A stretch of 5,642 nt of DNA, taken from NCBI GenBank assembly GCA_020853405.1, contig JADYYZ010000527.1, positions 1 through 5,642 on the forward strand, in the 5' to 3' direction. The stretch is from Acetobacteraceae bacterium. GTDB lineage: Bacteria; Pseudomonadota; Alphaproteobacteria; Acetobacterales; Acetobacteraceae. Shown in pieces: positions 1 through 5,642 of this stretch. The position numbers and the translations under genes are program-made. The notes under the pieces are model-generated. The model saw nothing but the letters and a program-made list of their open reading frames with translations, was not told the DNA's origin and made no database searches. Numbering within the stretch: position 1 is the stretch's first letter; every line of letters begins with the position of its first letter.

Positions 1-623
1 TGCTTCTGCCAGTACTGCATCAGGGCAAAGCGGGGGAACAGGCCCACCTCCTGGTCGTGGGCGGTGGCGCGCACGGCGGCGACGAAATCGGCATTGCGCG
101 GCGAGGCGAGCACGTGCGGCGATGCCTGGCTGTCGACCAGGATCACCTCCACCCCGTCGTTCCTCAGCATTTCGACGCCGCGCTCCAGCAGGGTGCGGAA
201 CTGCTGCGGGTCACCCTGGCGCATCGCCATGTTGGCGCCGGCCTGCCAGATCACCAGCGATGGCCGCAGCGCCAGCACATCGGCATCGAAGCGGGCCAGG
301 TTCTGGGCAGCATCCTCGCCGCCGACGCCACGGTTCAGCACCTTCACCCGCACGCCCGGCAGTGCCGCCCTCAGCCGTGCCTGCAGCAGCACCGGATAGG
401 CATTGGCAGGCGCGCTCGCGCCGCTGCCCGCGGTCGAGGAGGAGCCGATCGCCACGATCTTCAGCACCGGCCGGTCGGCCAGCTGGGCGCGCAGGTGGGT
501 GAGCGGCAGCGCGCTGTCGGCGATCCAGGCAGGCACGGCCAGCGGGCATGCCGACTCGGCACGCACAACACCCGGCCCGAGCCCTGCGGCAAGGGCAAAC
601 AACAGAAACACCAGCACGCGCAT
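1..623 (-). CDS. SGNH/GDSL hydrolase family protein, exported, C-terminus cut by window edge
   Basis: A predicted periplasmic or secreted esterase/acyltransferase-type enzyme of the SGNH fold; 207 codons are visible and the gene continues past the left edge. Residues 1-22 form a signal peptide: a short charged start (MR), a hydrophobic core VLVFLLFALAAG, and a likely cleavage site after VRA. Block I is IGSSSTAG at 59-66, with Ser62 in the place of the GDS nucleophile; block II is the glycine-rich NRGVGGEDA at 98-105; block III is QAGAN at 127-131, with Asn131 as the oxyanion-hole residue. The family's C-terminal Asp-x-x-His (block V) is not seen and should lie just beyond the edge. The ATG at 623 is chosen because it gives the signal peptide; a GGAA sits a few bases upstream. 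The gene follows the sugar-nucleotide enzyme after 48 bases, so it may remove or add acyl groups on an exported glycan. That role is inferred; the substrate is unknown. Confidence 0.88.
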   Translation of the reverse strand, partial: MRVLVFLLFALAAGLGPGVVRAESACPLAVPAWIADSALPLTHLRAQLADRPVLKIVAIGSSSTAGSGASAPANAYPVLLQARLRAALPGVRVKVLNRGVGGEDAAQNLARFDADVLALRPSLVIWQAGANMAMRQGDPQQFRTLLERGVEMLRNDGVEVILVDSQASPHVLASPRNADFVAAVRATAHDQEVGLFPRFALMQYWQK

Positions 624-671
624 GGGGTTCCATGGTGCCGGGCAATCGTTCCGCCTGCAAATGCGCTCGCG

Positions 672-1655
672 TCAGAGCTGATCGGGACGCGAAGCAGGGA
701 TTGCGGGGGCATGCACCGGGGTGCCCTCGCGCCGGGCCGCGATGGTGCGCGCAAGCCCCTCGGCAAGGTCGATCCGGGGCGCAAAACCGAACAGCCGCCG
801 CGCGCGGGCAAGGTCGGGGCGCCGCCGCCGGGGATCGTCCGGCCGGCCGGGAACGTGCACGATCGCGGCCGGCGTGCCGGCCAGCCGGCACACCAGCAGC
901 GCGAGCGCGTGCAGGCTGGTCTCGGTCTCGCCGCCCAGGTTCACCGGCCCATCGGGGGCGGCCGGCAGCGCCATCAGCGCGAACAGCCCGTCCAGGATGT
1001 CGTCGATGAAGCAGAAACTGCGGGTCTGGCTGCCGTCGCCGAACAGCACCAGCGGCTGCCCGCGCAGCGCGGCGGCGACGAAGGCGGGCACCGCGCGGCC
1101 GTCATCGGCGCGCATGCCGGGGCCATAGGCGTTGAACAGGCGGGCCACCCGCACGTCCTCGCCGCGCAGGCGGGCGATCGTGCAGAACGTCTCGGCGGCG
1201 CGCTTGCCCTCCTCGTAGCAGGCGCGCGGCCCCGTGCAGTCGACCCGGCCGGCATAGGTCTCCGGCTGCGGGTGCAGCTCCGGATCGCCATAGACCTCGC
1301 TGGTCGATGCCTGCAGGAATTTCGCGCCGCACCGCCGCGCGAGGGAAAGCAGGCGCCCGGTGCCGGTGATCGCGCTGCTCAGCACGAATTCAGGGTCGCG
1401 CGGCCACACTGTCGGGTCGGCCGGGCAGGCGAAGTTCCACACCTCCTCGGCCTCGATCGCGGGCGGGTCGCGGGCATCGGCGCGAACCAGCCGGAAGCCC
1501 GGCGCATCGGCGAAGGCGGCGATCGCGGCCGGCGTGCCGGTCGAGAAATCGTCGAGGCAGACCACCCGGCGGCCGGCGGCCAGAAGCCGCGCGCACACGG
1601 CGGCACCCAGGAACCCCGCCCCCCCGGCGACCAGCGCAACCCCCGCCCCGCTCAT
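672..1655 (-). CDS. NAD-dependent epimerase/dehydratase, UDP-glucuronate decarboxylase (UDP-xylose synthase)-like
   Basis: A cytoplasmic extended short-chain dehydrogenase/reductase of 327 aa, close to the usual length. In UDP-glucuronate decarboxylases the enzyme oxidises UDP-glucuronate at C4 with bound NAD+, loses CO2 and re-reduces the product to UDP-xylose. Seen here: Rossmann motif GGAGFLG at 11-17, ribose-binding LDD at 34-36, FACPADP at 75-81 (family: ACPASP), STSEVYGDPELHPQ at 117-130, catalytic Tyr147 and Lys151 in ACYEEGKRAAET, LFNAYGPGM at 173-181, FGDGSQTRSF at 205-214, and RPDDPRRRRPDLARA at 271-285 ending the substrate site. The TSEVYGDP, CYxEGKR and DDPxxRRPD blocks point to UDP-glucuronate decarboxylase rather than GalE or dTDP-glucose dehydratase. 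Divergent points: GPGM replaces the usual GPRM, and the PVxTxKT segment after ACPASP is PEFVLSS. The ATG at 1655 places the Rossmann strand normally; no strong ribosome site is visible. It lies 57 bases after a glycosyltransferase, so it probably supplies a donor sugar. A related decarboxylase or epimerase remains possible. Confidence 0.85.
   Translation of the reverse strand: MSGAGVALVAGGAGFLGAAVCARLLAAGRRVVCLDDFSTGTPAAIAAFADAPGFRLVRADARDPPAIEAEEVWNFACPADPTVWPRDPEFVLSSAITGTGRLLSLARRCGAKFLQASTSEVYGDPELHPQPETYAGRVDCTGPRACYEEGKRAAETFCTIARLRGEDVRVARLFNAYGPGMRADDGRAVPAFVAAALRGQPLVLFGDGSQTRSFCFIDDILDGLFALMALPAAPDGPVNLGGETETSLHALALLVCRLAGTPAAIVHVPGRPDDPRRRRPDLARARRLFGFAPRIDLAEGLARTIAARREGTPVHAPAIPASRPDQL
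860..880. repeat. 21-bp direct repeat, copy 1 (within the UDP-xylose-synthase-like gene)
   Basis: Bases 860-880 are identical to 1520-1540. On the minus strand this copy encodes GTPAAI at residues 260-265. The two copies are 660 bases apart, an exact multiple of three, and are read in the same frame. Confidence 0.7.
1520..1540. repeat. 21-bp direct repeat, copy 2 (within the UDP-xylose-synthase-like gene)
   Basis: Identical to 860-880. This copy encodes GTPAAI at residues 40-45, just after the NAD-binding LDDFST. The peptide is not a known family motif at both sites, so the identity may be chance helped by shared codon preference. Confidence 0.7.
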
Positions 1656-1712
1656 GCCATGCAGGTTGCACGGGTGCGGCCGGGCAGCAAGGGCGGGGCA
1701 GCGAGGCAGCGT

Positions 1713-2798
1713 TCAGCCGGCCAGCACGGCGCGATAGAGATCGAGCATCGCCGCCACCATCCCTTGCGGGGCGAACCGCTCCCGCACCCGCGCGCGGCCG
1801 GCCGCGCCCATCGCCTGGCGCCTTGCCGGATCGGCCAGCAGCGCGGAGAGCGCCGCCGCCAGCGCGGCCGGGTCGTCGGGCGGCACCAGGCGTGCGGTCG
1901 TGCCATCCTCGACCACTTCCCCGATCGCCGAGACAAAGCTGGCAACGATCGGAAGGCCGCTCGCCATCGCCTCCAGCAGCACCAGCCCGAACCCCTCCCA
2001 GCGCGAGGGCAGCACGAACAGGTCGAGCGCGGCCAGCACCGCGGCGGCATCGGCGCGGGGGCCGAGCAGCCGCACGCGGCCGGCAAGGCCAGGCTGGGCC
2101 GCGCGCGCCGCCAGCATCGGCAGCAGCGGGCCATCGCCGGCGATCACCAGGCAGGACGGCGGCGGGACCATGGCGAACGCCTCCAGCAGCACGTCGAGCC
2201 CCTTCTGCGGCACCAGCCGGGCGAGCGTGCCGACCAGCGGCCCCGCGCGACCGAGGTCGGGGGCCGGCGTCGCCGCCATGAACGGGGAAGGATCGAGCCC
2301 GTAGCGGATCACCGTGCAGTGCCCGGGATCGAGCCCGGGACCCTGGCCGGCGATGGTGGTCCAGCGCCGCACCGCCTCGGAGATGCAGACCACCCGCGCC
2401 GCCCGCGCCGCGCACCACCGGGAGAGCAGCCGCTGGCCCACGACCGGCGCGAACCGCTCGTCGTTGTGGCGGGTGATCACCAGCCGCTCCGGCCGGCCGG
2501 CCAGGGCGAGGCGCGTGTACAGCTCCGCCGGCGGCAGGTGCGCGTGCACGATGTCGGGCTGCAGCGCCGCGACCAGTGCCCGCAGCCGCGCAACAGGCCC
2601 CGGGTCGCCGTAGCGGCGAAGGCCCAGCGCGTGCGGCGTGACCGCGGCCGCGGCAAAGGCGGGGGCGAGGTCGGACGGCTCCTTCAGACCCGCCACCGCC
2701 ACCTGGTGCCCCGCCGCTCGCTGGTGGGCGGCCAGCAGCAAAAGCTGGTTCTCGGCGCCGCCCCGCGCGAGCGAGGTGATGACGTGCAGGATGTTCAT
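1713..2798 (-). CDS. Glycosyltransferase, GT4 family, canonical
   Basis: A 361-aa retaining GT-B glycosyltransferase that would transfer a sugar from a nucleotide donor to a growing glycan on the cytoplasmic face. The N-terminal domain opens with NILHVITSLARGGAE (2-16), the usual glycine-rich start after strand 1, followed by PDIVHAHLPPAE (81-92) and TRHNDE (109-114). The C-terminal donor domain has IRYGLDP (164-170), GTLARLVPQKG (190-200, with Arg194 and Lys199 in the usual donor-phosphate-binding places), VIAGDGPL (218-225) and the E-x7-E motif EGFGLVLLE (268-276), then SAIGEVVEDG (290-299). All key family residues are present. The ATG at 2798 overlaps the stop of the methyltransferase in an ATGA, a classic coupled-translation junction. 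Nothing suggests a frameshift or truncation. Donor and acceptor cannot be read from the sequence; a neighbouring UDP-xylose-synthase-like gene makes a pentose one candidate. Confidence 0.93.
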   Translation of the reverse strand: MNILHVITSLARGGAENQLLLLAAHQRAAGHQVAVAGLKEPSDLAPAFAAAAVTPHALGLRRYGDPGPVARLRALVAALQPDIVHAHLPPAELYTRLALAGRPERLVITRHNDERFAPVVGQRLLSRWCAARAARVVCISEAVRRWTTIAGQGPGLDPGHCTVIRYGLDPSPFMAATPAPDLGRAGPLVGTLARLVPQKGLDVLLEAFAMVPPPSCLVIAGDGPLLPMLAARAAQPGLAGRVRLLGPRADAAAVLAALDLFVLPSRWEGFGLVLLEAMASGLPIVASFVSAIGEVVEDGTTARLVPPDDPAALAAALSALLADPARRQAMGAAGRARVRERFAPQGMVAAMLDLYRAVLAG

Positions 2799-3394
2799 CG
2801 CCGCAACGCATAGAGGCTGGTCCAGGCCCAGAGCTGCGCGTTGGCACAGAGCGGCCGCAGCAGCCCCGCCAGCAGCGCCGCGCGTCGGCCCTCCGTGACC
2901 CGCGAAATGGCGATCCCGAGCTGGTGCTCGCGCGCCAGCATCGCCATCAGCCGGTCGGCCTGGGCAAGCGGCGTCAGCCAGCGGTGGCGGTCGGGCTGGC
3001 GCGCATCACCGAGGTCGTACTTGCCCGACAGCCGCCCCGTGCAGGCGAAGCGCGCGCGAAACAGCGGGTGCGCCATGTTGGGCAGGCTGACCAGCAGCAG
3101 CGTGTCGGCCACCCGCAGGCATTCCAGGAAGGCGCCCCGCAGGTCGTCGCAGTGCTCCAGCACGTCGAGTGCGGCGACGACATCGAAGGCGCGGTCGGCG
3201 AACGGCAGGCGGCGCACGTCGCCGACCACGTCCGGGCTTCCGCTGCGGTCCAGCCCGACCACGCGCGCCCCTGCCTGCGCGGCCCGCAGCGCCCGGCCGA
3301 GCGCGCCATCGCGGCAGCCGACATCGAGCACGGCGGGAGCGGTCCGGCCGAGCGCGGCGATCGCCGCCGCCGCGGCGCGATGGCGGTTCAGCAT
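2795..3394 (-). CDS. Class I SAM-dependent methyltransferase (methyltransferase domain 11 type)
   Basis: A 199-aa cytoplasmic methyltransferase using S-adenosylmethionine. Motif I is VLDVGCRDG at 22-30, the acidic end of strand 2 is VVGLDRS at 45-51 (Asp49 would hold the ribose), and DVRRLPFADRAFDVV (59-73) followed by LDVLEH (76-81) is typical of the methyltransferase-11 group. The C-terminal part has VSLPNMAH (102-109), then KYDLGDARQPDRHRW (125-139), a pattern I associate with methyltransferases from glycan clusters. The open frame runs further upstream, but that part lies in the shadow of the preceding glycosyltransferase; the ATG at 3394 gives a normal N-terminus and overlaps the upstream stop by seven bases (ATGCTGA). 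There is no strong ribosome site, which fits re-initiation by the upstream ribosome. Set between glycosyltransferases, it most likely methylates a sugar or a glycan end; lipid or other acceptors cannot be excluded. Confidence 0.88.
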   Translation of the reverse strand: MLNRHRAAAAAIAALGRTAPAVLDVGCRDGALGRALRAAQAGARVVGLDRSGSPDVVGDVRRLPFADRAFDVVAALDVLEHCDDLRGAFLECLRVADTLLLVSLPNMAHPLFRARFACTGRLSGKYDLGDARQPDRHRWLTPLAQADRLMAMLAREHQLGIAISRVTEGRRAALLAGLLRPLCANAQLWAWTSLYALRR

Positions 3395-4359
3395 GCGCCG
3401 AGTGCGGCGACGATGCGCGCCGATAGCCCGGCCAGCGCGTGCTCGGCGACCACCGCTTCGCGCAGCCGGGCGCCGAAGGCACGCCTTCCGGCAGCACCCA
3501 TCGCCGCCAGCGCCGCAAGCCGCCCTGCCAGCGCCGCCTCGTCGGCAACGATCACCTCGGCCGCCAGCTTTGTCGGCAGCGCGCCCCGCATTCCCTCGCC
3601 CAGGGCGACCACGGGCAGGCCCGTTGCCATCGCCTCCAGCGCCGCCTTGTCGGGGCTGCCGGTGGCGCTGGCGGTGGCGAAGGCGTGGACGCCGCGGAGC
3701 AGCGCCGGCATCGCCCGGTGCGGCAGCGGTGGTTCGGAAGCGATCCCCGGCAGCTGCCCTGGGCCAACGATCCTGAGCCGCACCCCTGCCCGGGCGCAGG
3801 CGTCGGCGACGCGCCCCACCCGCTTCACCGGCGCGATCCGCCCCGCGCACAGCACGGTGAACGGCCCGGCCGGCTCGGCGGCGGCGGGGCTGAAGCAATC
3901 GACATCGATCCCCTGGCCCAGCACGCGGCGTCGCGCGCCGCCGACCCGGCAGGCGGCAGCGCTGCTGGTCAGCAGCAGGTCAGCGAATTTCTCGGCCAGC
4001 CGCAGCCCCGGCGGGGCCGCGCCATGCGCCCACCACAGCGCGGTGCGGATGCCCCTGGCCCGCAGCACCGGTCCCGCGGCCAGCAGCATCGGCCAGTTCA
4101 TGTGCACAAGGCAGGCATCCGCGCCGGTGCGGGCGGCCAGCGTGGCGAGCCGCGCCGCCACCGCCGGGCGCCCCGCCGGCGGCCGGCCAAGCCCGACCGG
4201 CACCACGTTGGCGGCAAGGCCTTCGTGCTCGCCGAGCCGGAGCGCCGCGACGCTGAGCGTCTGCACCTGGCCTGCCAGCGCATTCACCCAGCCGAGCGCG
4301 AAGCCCTGCACCGGGTCGGCCGCGTCCAGCACCGGCGTCAGCATCAGGAGCTCGCGCAT
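3388..4359 (-). CDS. Glycosyltransferase, GT4-like, with variant E-x7-E motif
   Basis: A 323-aa GT-B fold glycosyltransferase. The N-terminus RELLMLTPVLDAADPVQGF (2-20) is a strand followed by the acceptor-side loop, then CLVHMNWP (83-90) and ALWWAHGAAPPG (107-118). The donor domain shows GQGIDVDCFSP (148-158), VLCAGRIAPVKR (169-180, with Arg174 and Lys179 in the usual positions), RIVGPGQLPG (196-205), and ATGSPDKAALEAMATGLPVV (232-251). Glu242 is the second glutamate of E-x7-E, but the first is Gly234. The TGSPDK form resembles a GSxDK-x-x-LEA variant I recall from related bacterial glycosyltransferases, so the gene need not be inactive. Two starts are possible: ATG at 4359, overlapping the upstream gene by 16 bases, or ATG at 4344, in a TGATG stop-start overlap. 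I prefer 4359 because it keeps the whole first strand (ELLML). It is coupled at its end to the methyltransferase. Donor and acceptor are unknown. Confidence 0.85.
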   Translation of the reverse strand: MRELLMLTPVLDAADPVQGFALGWVNALAGQVQTLSVAALRLGEHEGLAANVVPVGLGRPPAGRPAVAARLATLAARTGADACLVHMNWPMLLAAGPVLRARGIRTALWWAHGAAPPGLRLAEKFADLLLTSSAAACRVGGARRRVLGQGIDVDCFSPAAAEPAGPFTVLCAGRIAPVKRVGRVADACARAGVRLRIVGPGQLPGIASEPPLPHRAMPALLRGVHAFATASATGSPDKAALEAMATGLPVVALGEGMRGALPTKLAAEVIVADEAALAGRLAALAAMGAAGRRAFGARLREAVVAEHALAGLSARIVAALGAC

Positions 4360-5366
4360 GCGCGCTCGCCGAGCAGGAAATCGACCACGCGCGCGCACAT
4401 CGCCTCGGGCGCGAAGCGGCAGCCGGCGTCGGCGCGGGCGGCGTCCCCCATCGCCGCACGGCGCGCCGGATCGTCGAGCAGCGACAGCGCCGCCCCGACC
4501 AGGCCATCGTCGGATGCCGCCAGAATGCCGGTCGCGCCGTCGCGGACAATGCTGCATGCCCCGGTAGTCGGGCGCGCCACCACCGGGCAGCCGGCACCCA
4601 GCGCCTCGGCCATGGCGCGGCCGAACGCCTCGTGCCGGGCGGTGTGCAGGAACAGCGCGGCGCGGGCCAGCAGCGCCTCCAGCGCCGGCGGCGCCAAGTG
4701 GCCAGGGAGGTCGAGCGCCAGCCCGCGCGCCTCGGCACGGAGTGCTGCGTGGAGCGGACCGCCGCCTGCCAGCACGAATCGCACGCCCGGCCGCGCTGCC
4801 GCGATCCGGCGCGCCGCGGCGATCCAGTCGGATGGCGTGCGCTCGGGCACGAGCCGCATCGCGCCGACGACCAGCGTCTCACGCGCCGCGCGCGCCCCGG
4901 CCAGCCGGATCGGCACCGGCGCCACCCAGATTCTTTCGCGCCCGATTGCCCAGCGCTCTGCCACCGCGTCGGCGGTGGCGGGCGCCATCACGCGCAGGCG
5001 GGCGGCGCGGCGCGCGGCAAGCCGGGCGAGCAGGCGCCGCGCATGGCCTGCCGCGCCATGCCCCGGCGCGAAGGGGTCGAAATGCAGCTGGGCGAGGAAC
5101 GGCACCCGGGCGGCCAGCGCGATCCGCCAGGCGGTGGCGCGCCAGGGTGCCTGCGCGCTCACCGCATCGGGGCGGTCGGAAGGCGGCGCACCGAGGATGC
5201 ACAGGCCGCCACGCACGATCGGCGCCCGCACGCCGGGTGCCAGCACCGACAGAAGCGCCCCGGGCCGCCGTGCCGCCAGTGCCGCGGCATAATGCGCATG
5301 GCGGGCAAACGCCGAGGATCCGGGATCGGCGAGCGCGGGATCGTCGGCGACCAGCAGCAGGTGCAT
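4344..5366 (-). CDS. Glycosyltransferase, GT4-like
   Basis: A 340-aa GT-B glycosyltransferase. The N-terminal domain starts with MHLLLVADDPALADPGSSAFARH (1-23, glycine-containing loop after strand 1) and includes LAQLHFDPFAPG (91-102) and RLRVMAPATADAV (123-135). The donor domain has APVPI (149-153), VGAMRLVPERTPSDWIAAARRI (167-188), VLAGGGPL (198-205), and a full E-x7-E motif, EAFGRAMAE (246-254), followed by SIVRDGATGILA (272-283). In the phosphate-binding segment the usual lysine of RLxxxKG is Arg176. A GTG at 5393 in the same frame would add nine residues, but it lies inside the hairpin arm; the ATG at 5366 is preferred because strand 1 (HLLLV) follows at once and an AGAAAG lies about seven bases upstream. 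It is the first gene after the palindromic gap and overlaps the next glycosyltransferase. Acceptor and donor cannot be told. Confidence 0.87.
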   Translation of the reverse strand: MHLLLVADDPALADPGSSAFARHAHYAAALAARRPGALLSVLAPGVRAPIVRGGLCILGAPPSDRPDAVSAQAPWRATAWRIALAARVPFLAQLHFDPFAPGHGAAGHARRLLARLAARRAARLRVMAPATADAVAERWAIGRERIWVAPVPIRLAGARAARETLVVGAMRLVPERTPSDWIAAARRIAAARPGVRFVLAGGGPLHAALRAEARGLALDLPGHLAPPALEALLARAALFLHTARHEAFGRAMAEALGAGCPVVARPTTGACSIVRDGATGILAASDDGLVGAALSLLDDPARRAAMGDAARADAGCRFAPEAMCARVVDFLLGERACASS

Positions 5367-5377
5367 CGCCCGACTTT

Positions 5378-5413
5378 CTAAAGCATGATCCACTCAGGTG
5401 GATCATGCTTTAG
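5378..5413. repeat. Perfect 16-bp inverted repeat with 4-base loop (REP-like palindrome)
   Basis: The left arm 5378-5393 and right arm 5398-5413 are exact reverse complements, separated by TCAG. Each arm carries the core AGCATGATCCAC or its complement. It is clearly more AT-rich than the genes around it. On the minus strand it lies between the stop of one glycosyltransferase and the start of the next. There is no run of T after the stem in either direction, so it does not look like an intrinsic terminator. The AGCATGATCC core resembles that of short palindromic repeats known from alphaproteobacterial genomes; membership of such a family is from memory and not tested. It could stabilise or process the mRNA, or act as a protein-binding site. 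Confidence 0.85.
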
Positions 5414-5469
5414 GCATGTCTGAGCGGCCGATTCACCGCTCCGGCGAGTCCGCCTCCGCGGATCAGACG
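5414..5469. other. Intergenic stretch with small inverted repeats
   Basis: The rest of the gap between the two glycosyltransferase genes holds a 6-bp stem GAGCGG/CCGCTC (5422-5427 with 5436-5441, 8-base loop) and a 4-bp stem GGCG/CGCC (5443-5446 with 5451-5454). No open frame, T-tract terminator or convincing -35/-10 promoter is visible. It may be part of one mobile palindromic element together with the adjacent 16-bp hairpin, or simply GC-rich spacer. Confidence 0.4.
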
Positions 5470-5642
5470 CTAGCTGCGGGCCGGGCCGCCTGCCGCGACC
5501 TCGCGCAGCAGCGCGGCCAGCGCCGCGCCCATGCGATCGGGGTTGAAGCGGCGGAGCACGTCATCGCGGCCGGCCGCCCCCATGGCGGCAGCACGCGCCG
5601 GCTGGTCGAGCAGTGTGCGGATCGCCGCCGCCAACCCGGCCA
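5470..5642 (-). CDS. C-terminal end of a glycosyltransferase, GT4-type (partial at window edge)
   Basis: Only the last 56 complete codons and the TAG stop (5470-5472) are inside the window. The frame reads AGLAAAIRTLLDQPARAAAM, then GAAGRDDVLRRFNPDRMGAA and LAALLREVAAGGPARS. This is the familiar tail of GT4 enzymes: a helix of the type LAxAIxxLLDxPxxxAxMGxAGRxxVxxRF, then an RM-type helix ending in LxxLLREV. The same layout ends the complete canonical glycosyltransferase at 1713-2798 (LLADPARRQAMGAAGRARVRERF). The catalytic part is outside the window, so the family is inferred from this tail alone. It reads in the same direction as the rest and ends 103 bases before the next start. Confidence 0.75.
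   Translation of the reverse strand, partial: AGLAAAIRTLLDQPARAAAMGAAGRDDVLRRFNPDRMGAALAALLREVAAGGPARS

Noticed and set aside
624..671. Promoter for the SGNH hydrolase gene in the 48-base gap
   Set aside because: No convincing -35/-10 pair is visible and the gap is short enough for readthrough from the upstream gene.
57..2813. Open frame of 918 codons on the plus strand
   Set aside because: It lies antisense to four well-supported genes. The protein is low in complexity, rich in R, G, H, Q and A, and shows no domain. In very GC-rich DNA stop codons are rare in the antisense frame, so such long frames are expected.
1390..2847. 485-codon minus-strand frame across the canonical glycosyltransferase and the sugar-nucleotide gene
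   Set aside because: It is a frame-shifted shadow: its protein is a run of R, G, A and P, while the other frames carry complete family motifs.
3395..3898. N-terminal extension of the methyltransferase frame upstream of 3394
   Set aside because: The extra residues are an arginine-rich shadow of the preceding glycosyltransferase; the methyltransferase fold begins normally from the ATG at 3394.
2924..5292. Two long overlapping plus-strand frames (2924-4567 and 3439-5292)
   Set aside because: Both are antisense to the glycosyltransferases and methyltransferase and have the same biased shadow composition with no recognisable motif.
5367..5393. Upstream GTG start at 5393 for the glycosyltransferase
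   Set aside because: It lies within the hairpin and adds nine residues before strand 1 with no family support; the ATG at 5366 has a better-placed purine-rich site.
5378..5413. Intrinsic transcription terminator
   Set aside because: The stem is not GC-rich at its base and no T-tract follows in either direction.

Overview
The window is one dense, very GC-rich stretch of a polysaccharide (glycan) biosynthesis locus. Every gene I can support lies on the minus strand, so the operon reads from right (5642) to left (1). The base composition, the codon use (almost always G or C in third position), the style of the glycosyltransferases and a palindrome built around AGCATGATCC suggest an alphaproteobacterium, perhaps Acetobacteraceae (Roseomonas-like). 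That placement is an inference from style; no marker gene is present.

In the order of transcription: (1) the last 56 codons of a GT4-type glycosyltransferase cut by the window edge (5642-5470); (2) a gap of about 100 bases holding a perfect 16-bp hairpin (5378-5413); (3) a complete GT4-like glycosyltransferase (5366-4344); (4) a second, divergent GT4-like glycosyltransferase (4359-3388); (5) a small class I SAM-dependent methyltransferase (3394-2795); (6) a third complete, canonical GT4 glycosyltransferase (2798-1713); (7) an NAD-dependent sugar-nucleotide enzyme closest to UDP-glucuronate decarboxylase / UDP-xylose synthase (1655-672); (8) an exported SGNH/GDSL hydrolase cut by the left edge (623-1). 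Genes 3 to 6 overlap one another by 16, 7 and 4 bases, which indicates one transcript with coupled translation; genes 7 and 8 follow after gaps of 57 and 48 bases.

Together these look like part of a pathway that makes a nucleotide sugar (probably UDP-xylose), adds sugars one after another in the cytoplasm with several retaining GT-B enzymes, methylates a sugar or another acceptor, and modifies the product or another envelope glycan after export with the SGNH enzyme. The final polymer (capsule, exopolysaccharide or O-antigen) cannot be told from this window, because no flippase, polymerase or export gene is inside it.

I found no RNA gene, CRISPR array, insertion sequence, promoter or clear intrinsic terminator. 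No gene-free stretch exceeds 300 bases. Long open frames on the plus strand are explained as GC-rich antisense shadows. I do not see a new biological system here; the points most worth a second look are the palindromic element, the unusual active-site variants in two of the glycosyltransferases, and the divergence of the UDP-xylose-synthase-like enzyme.
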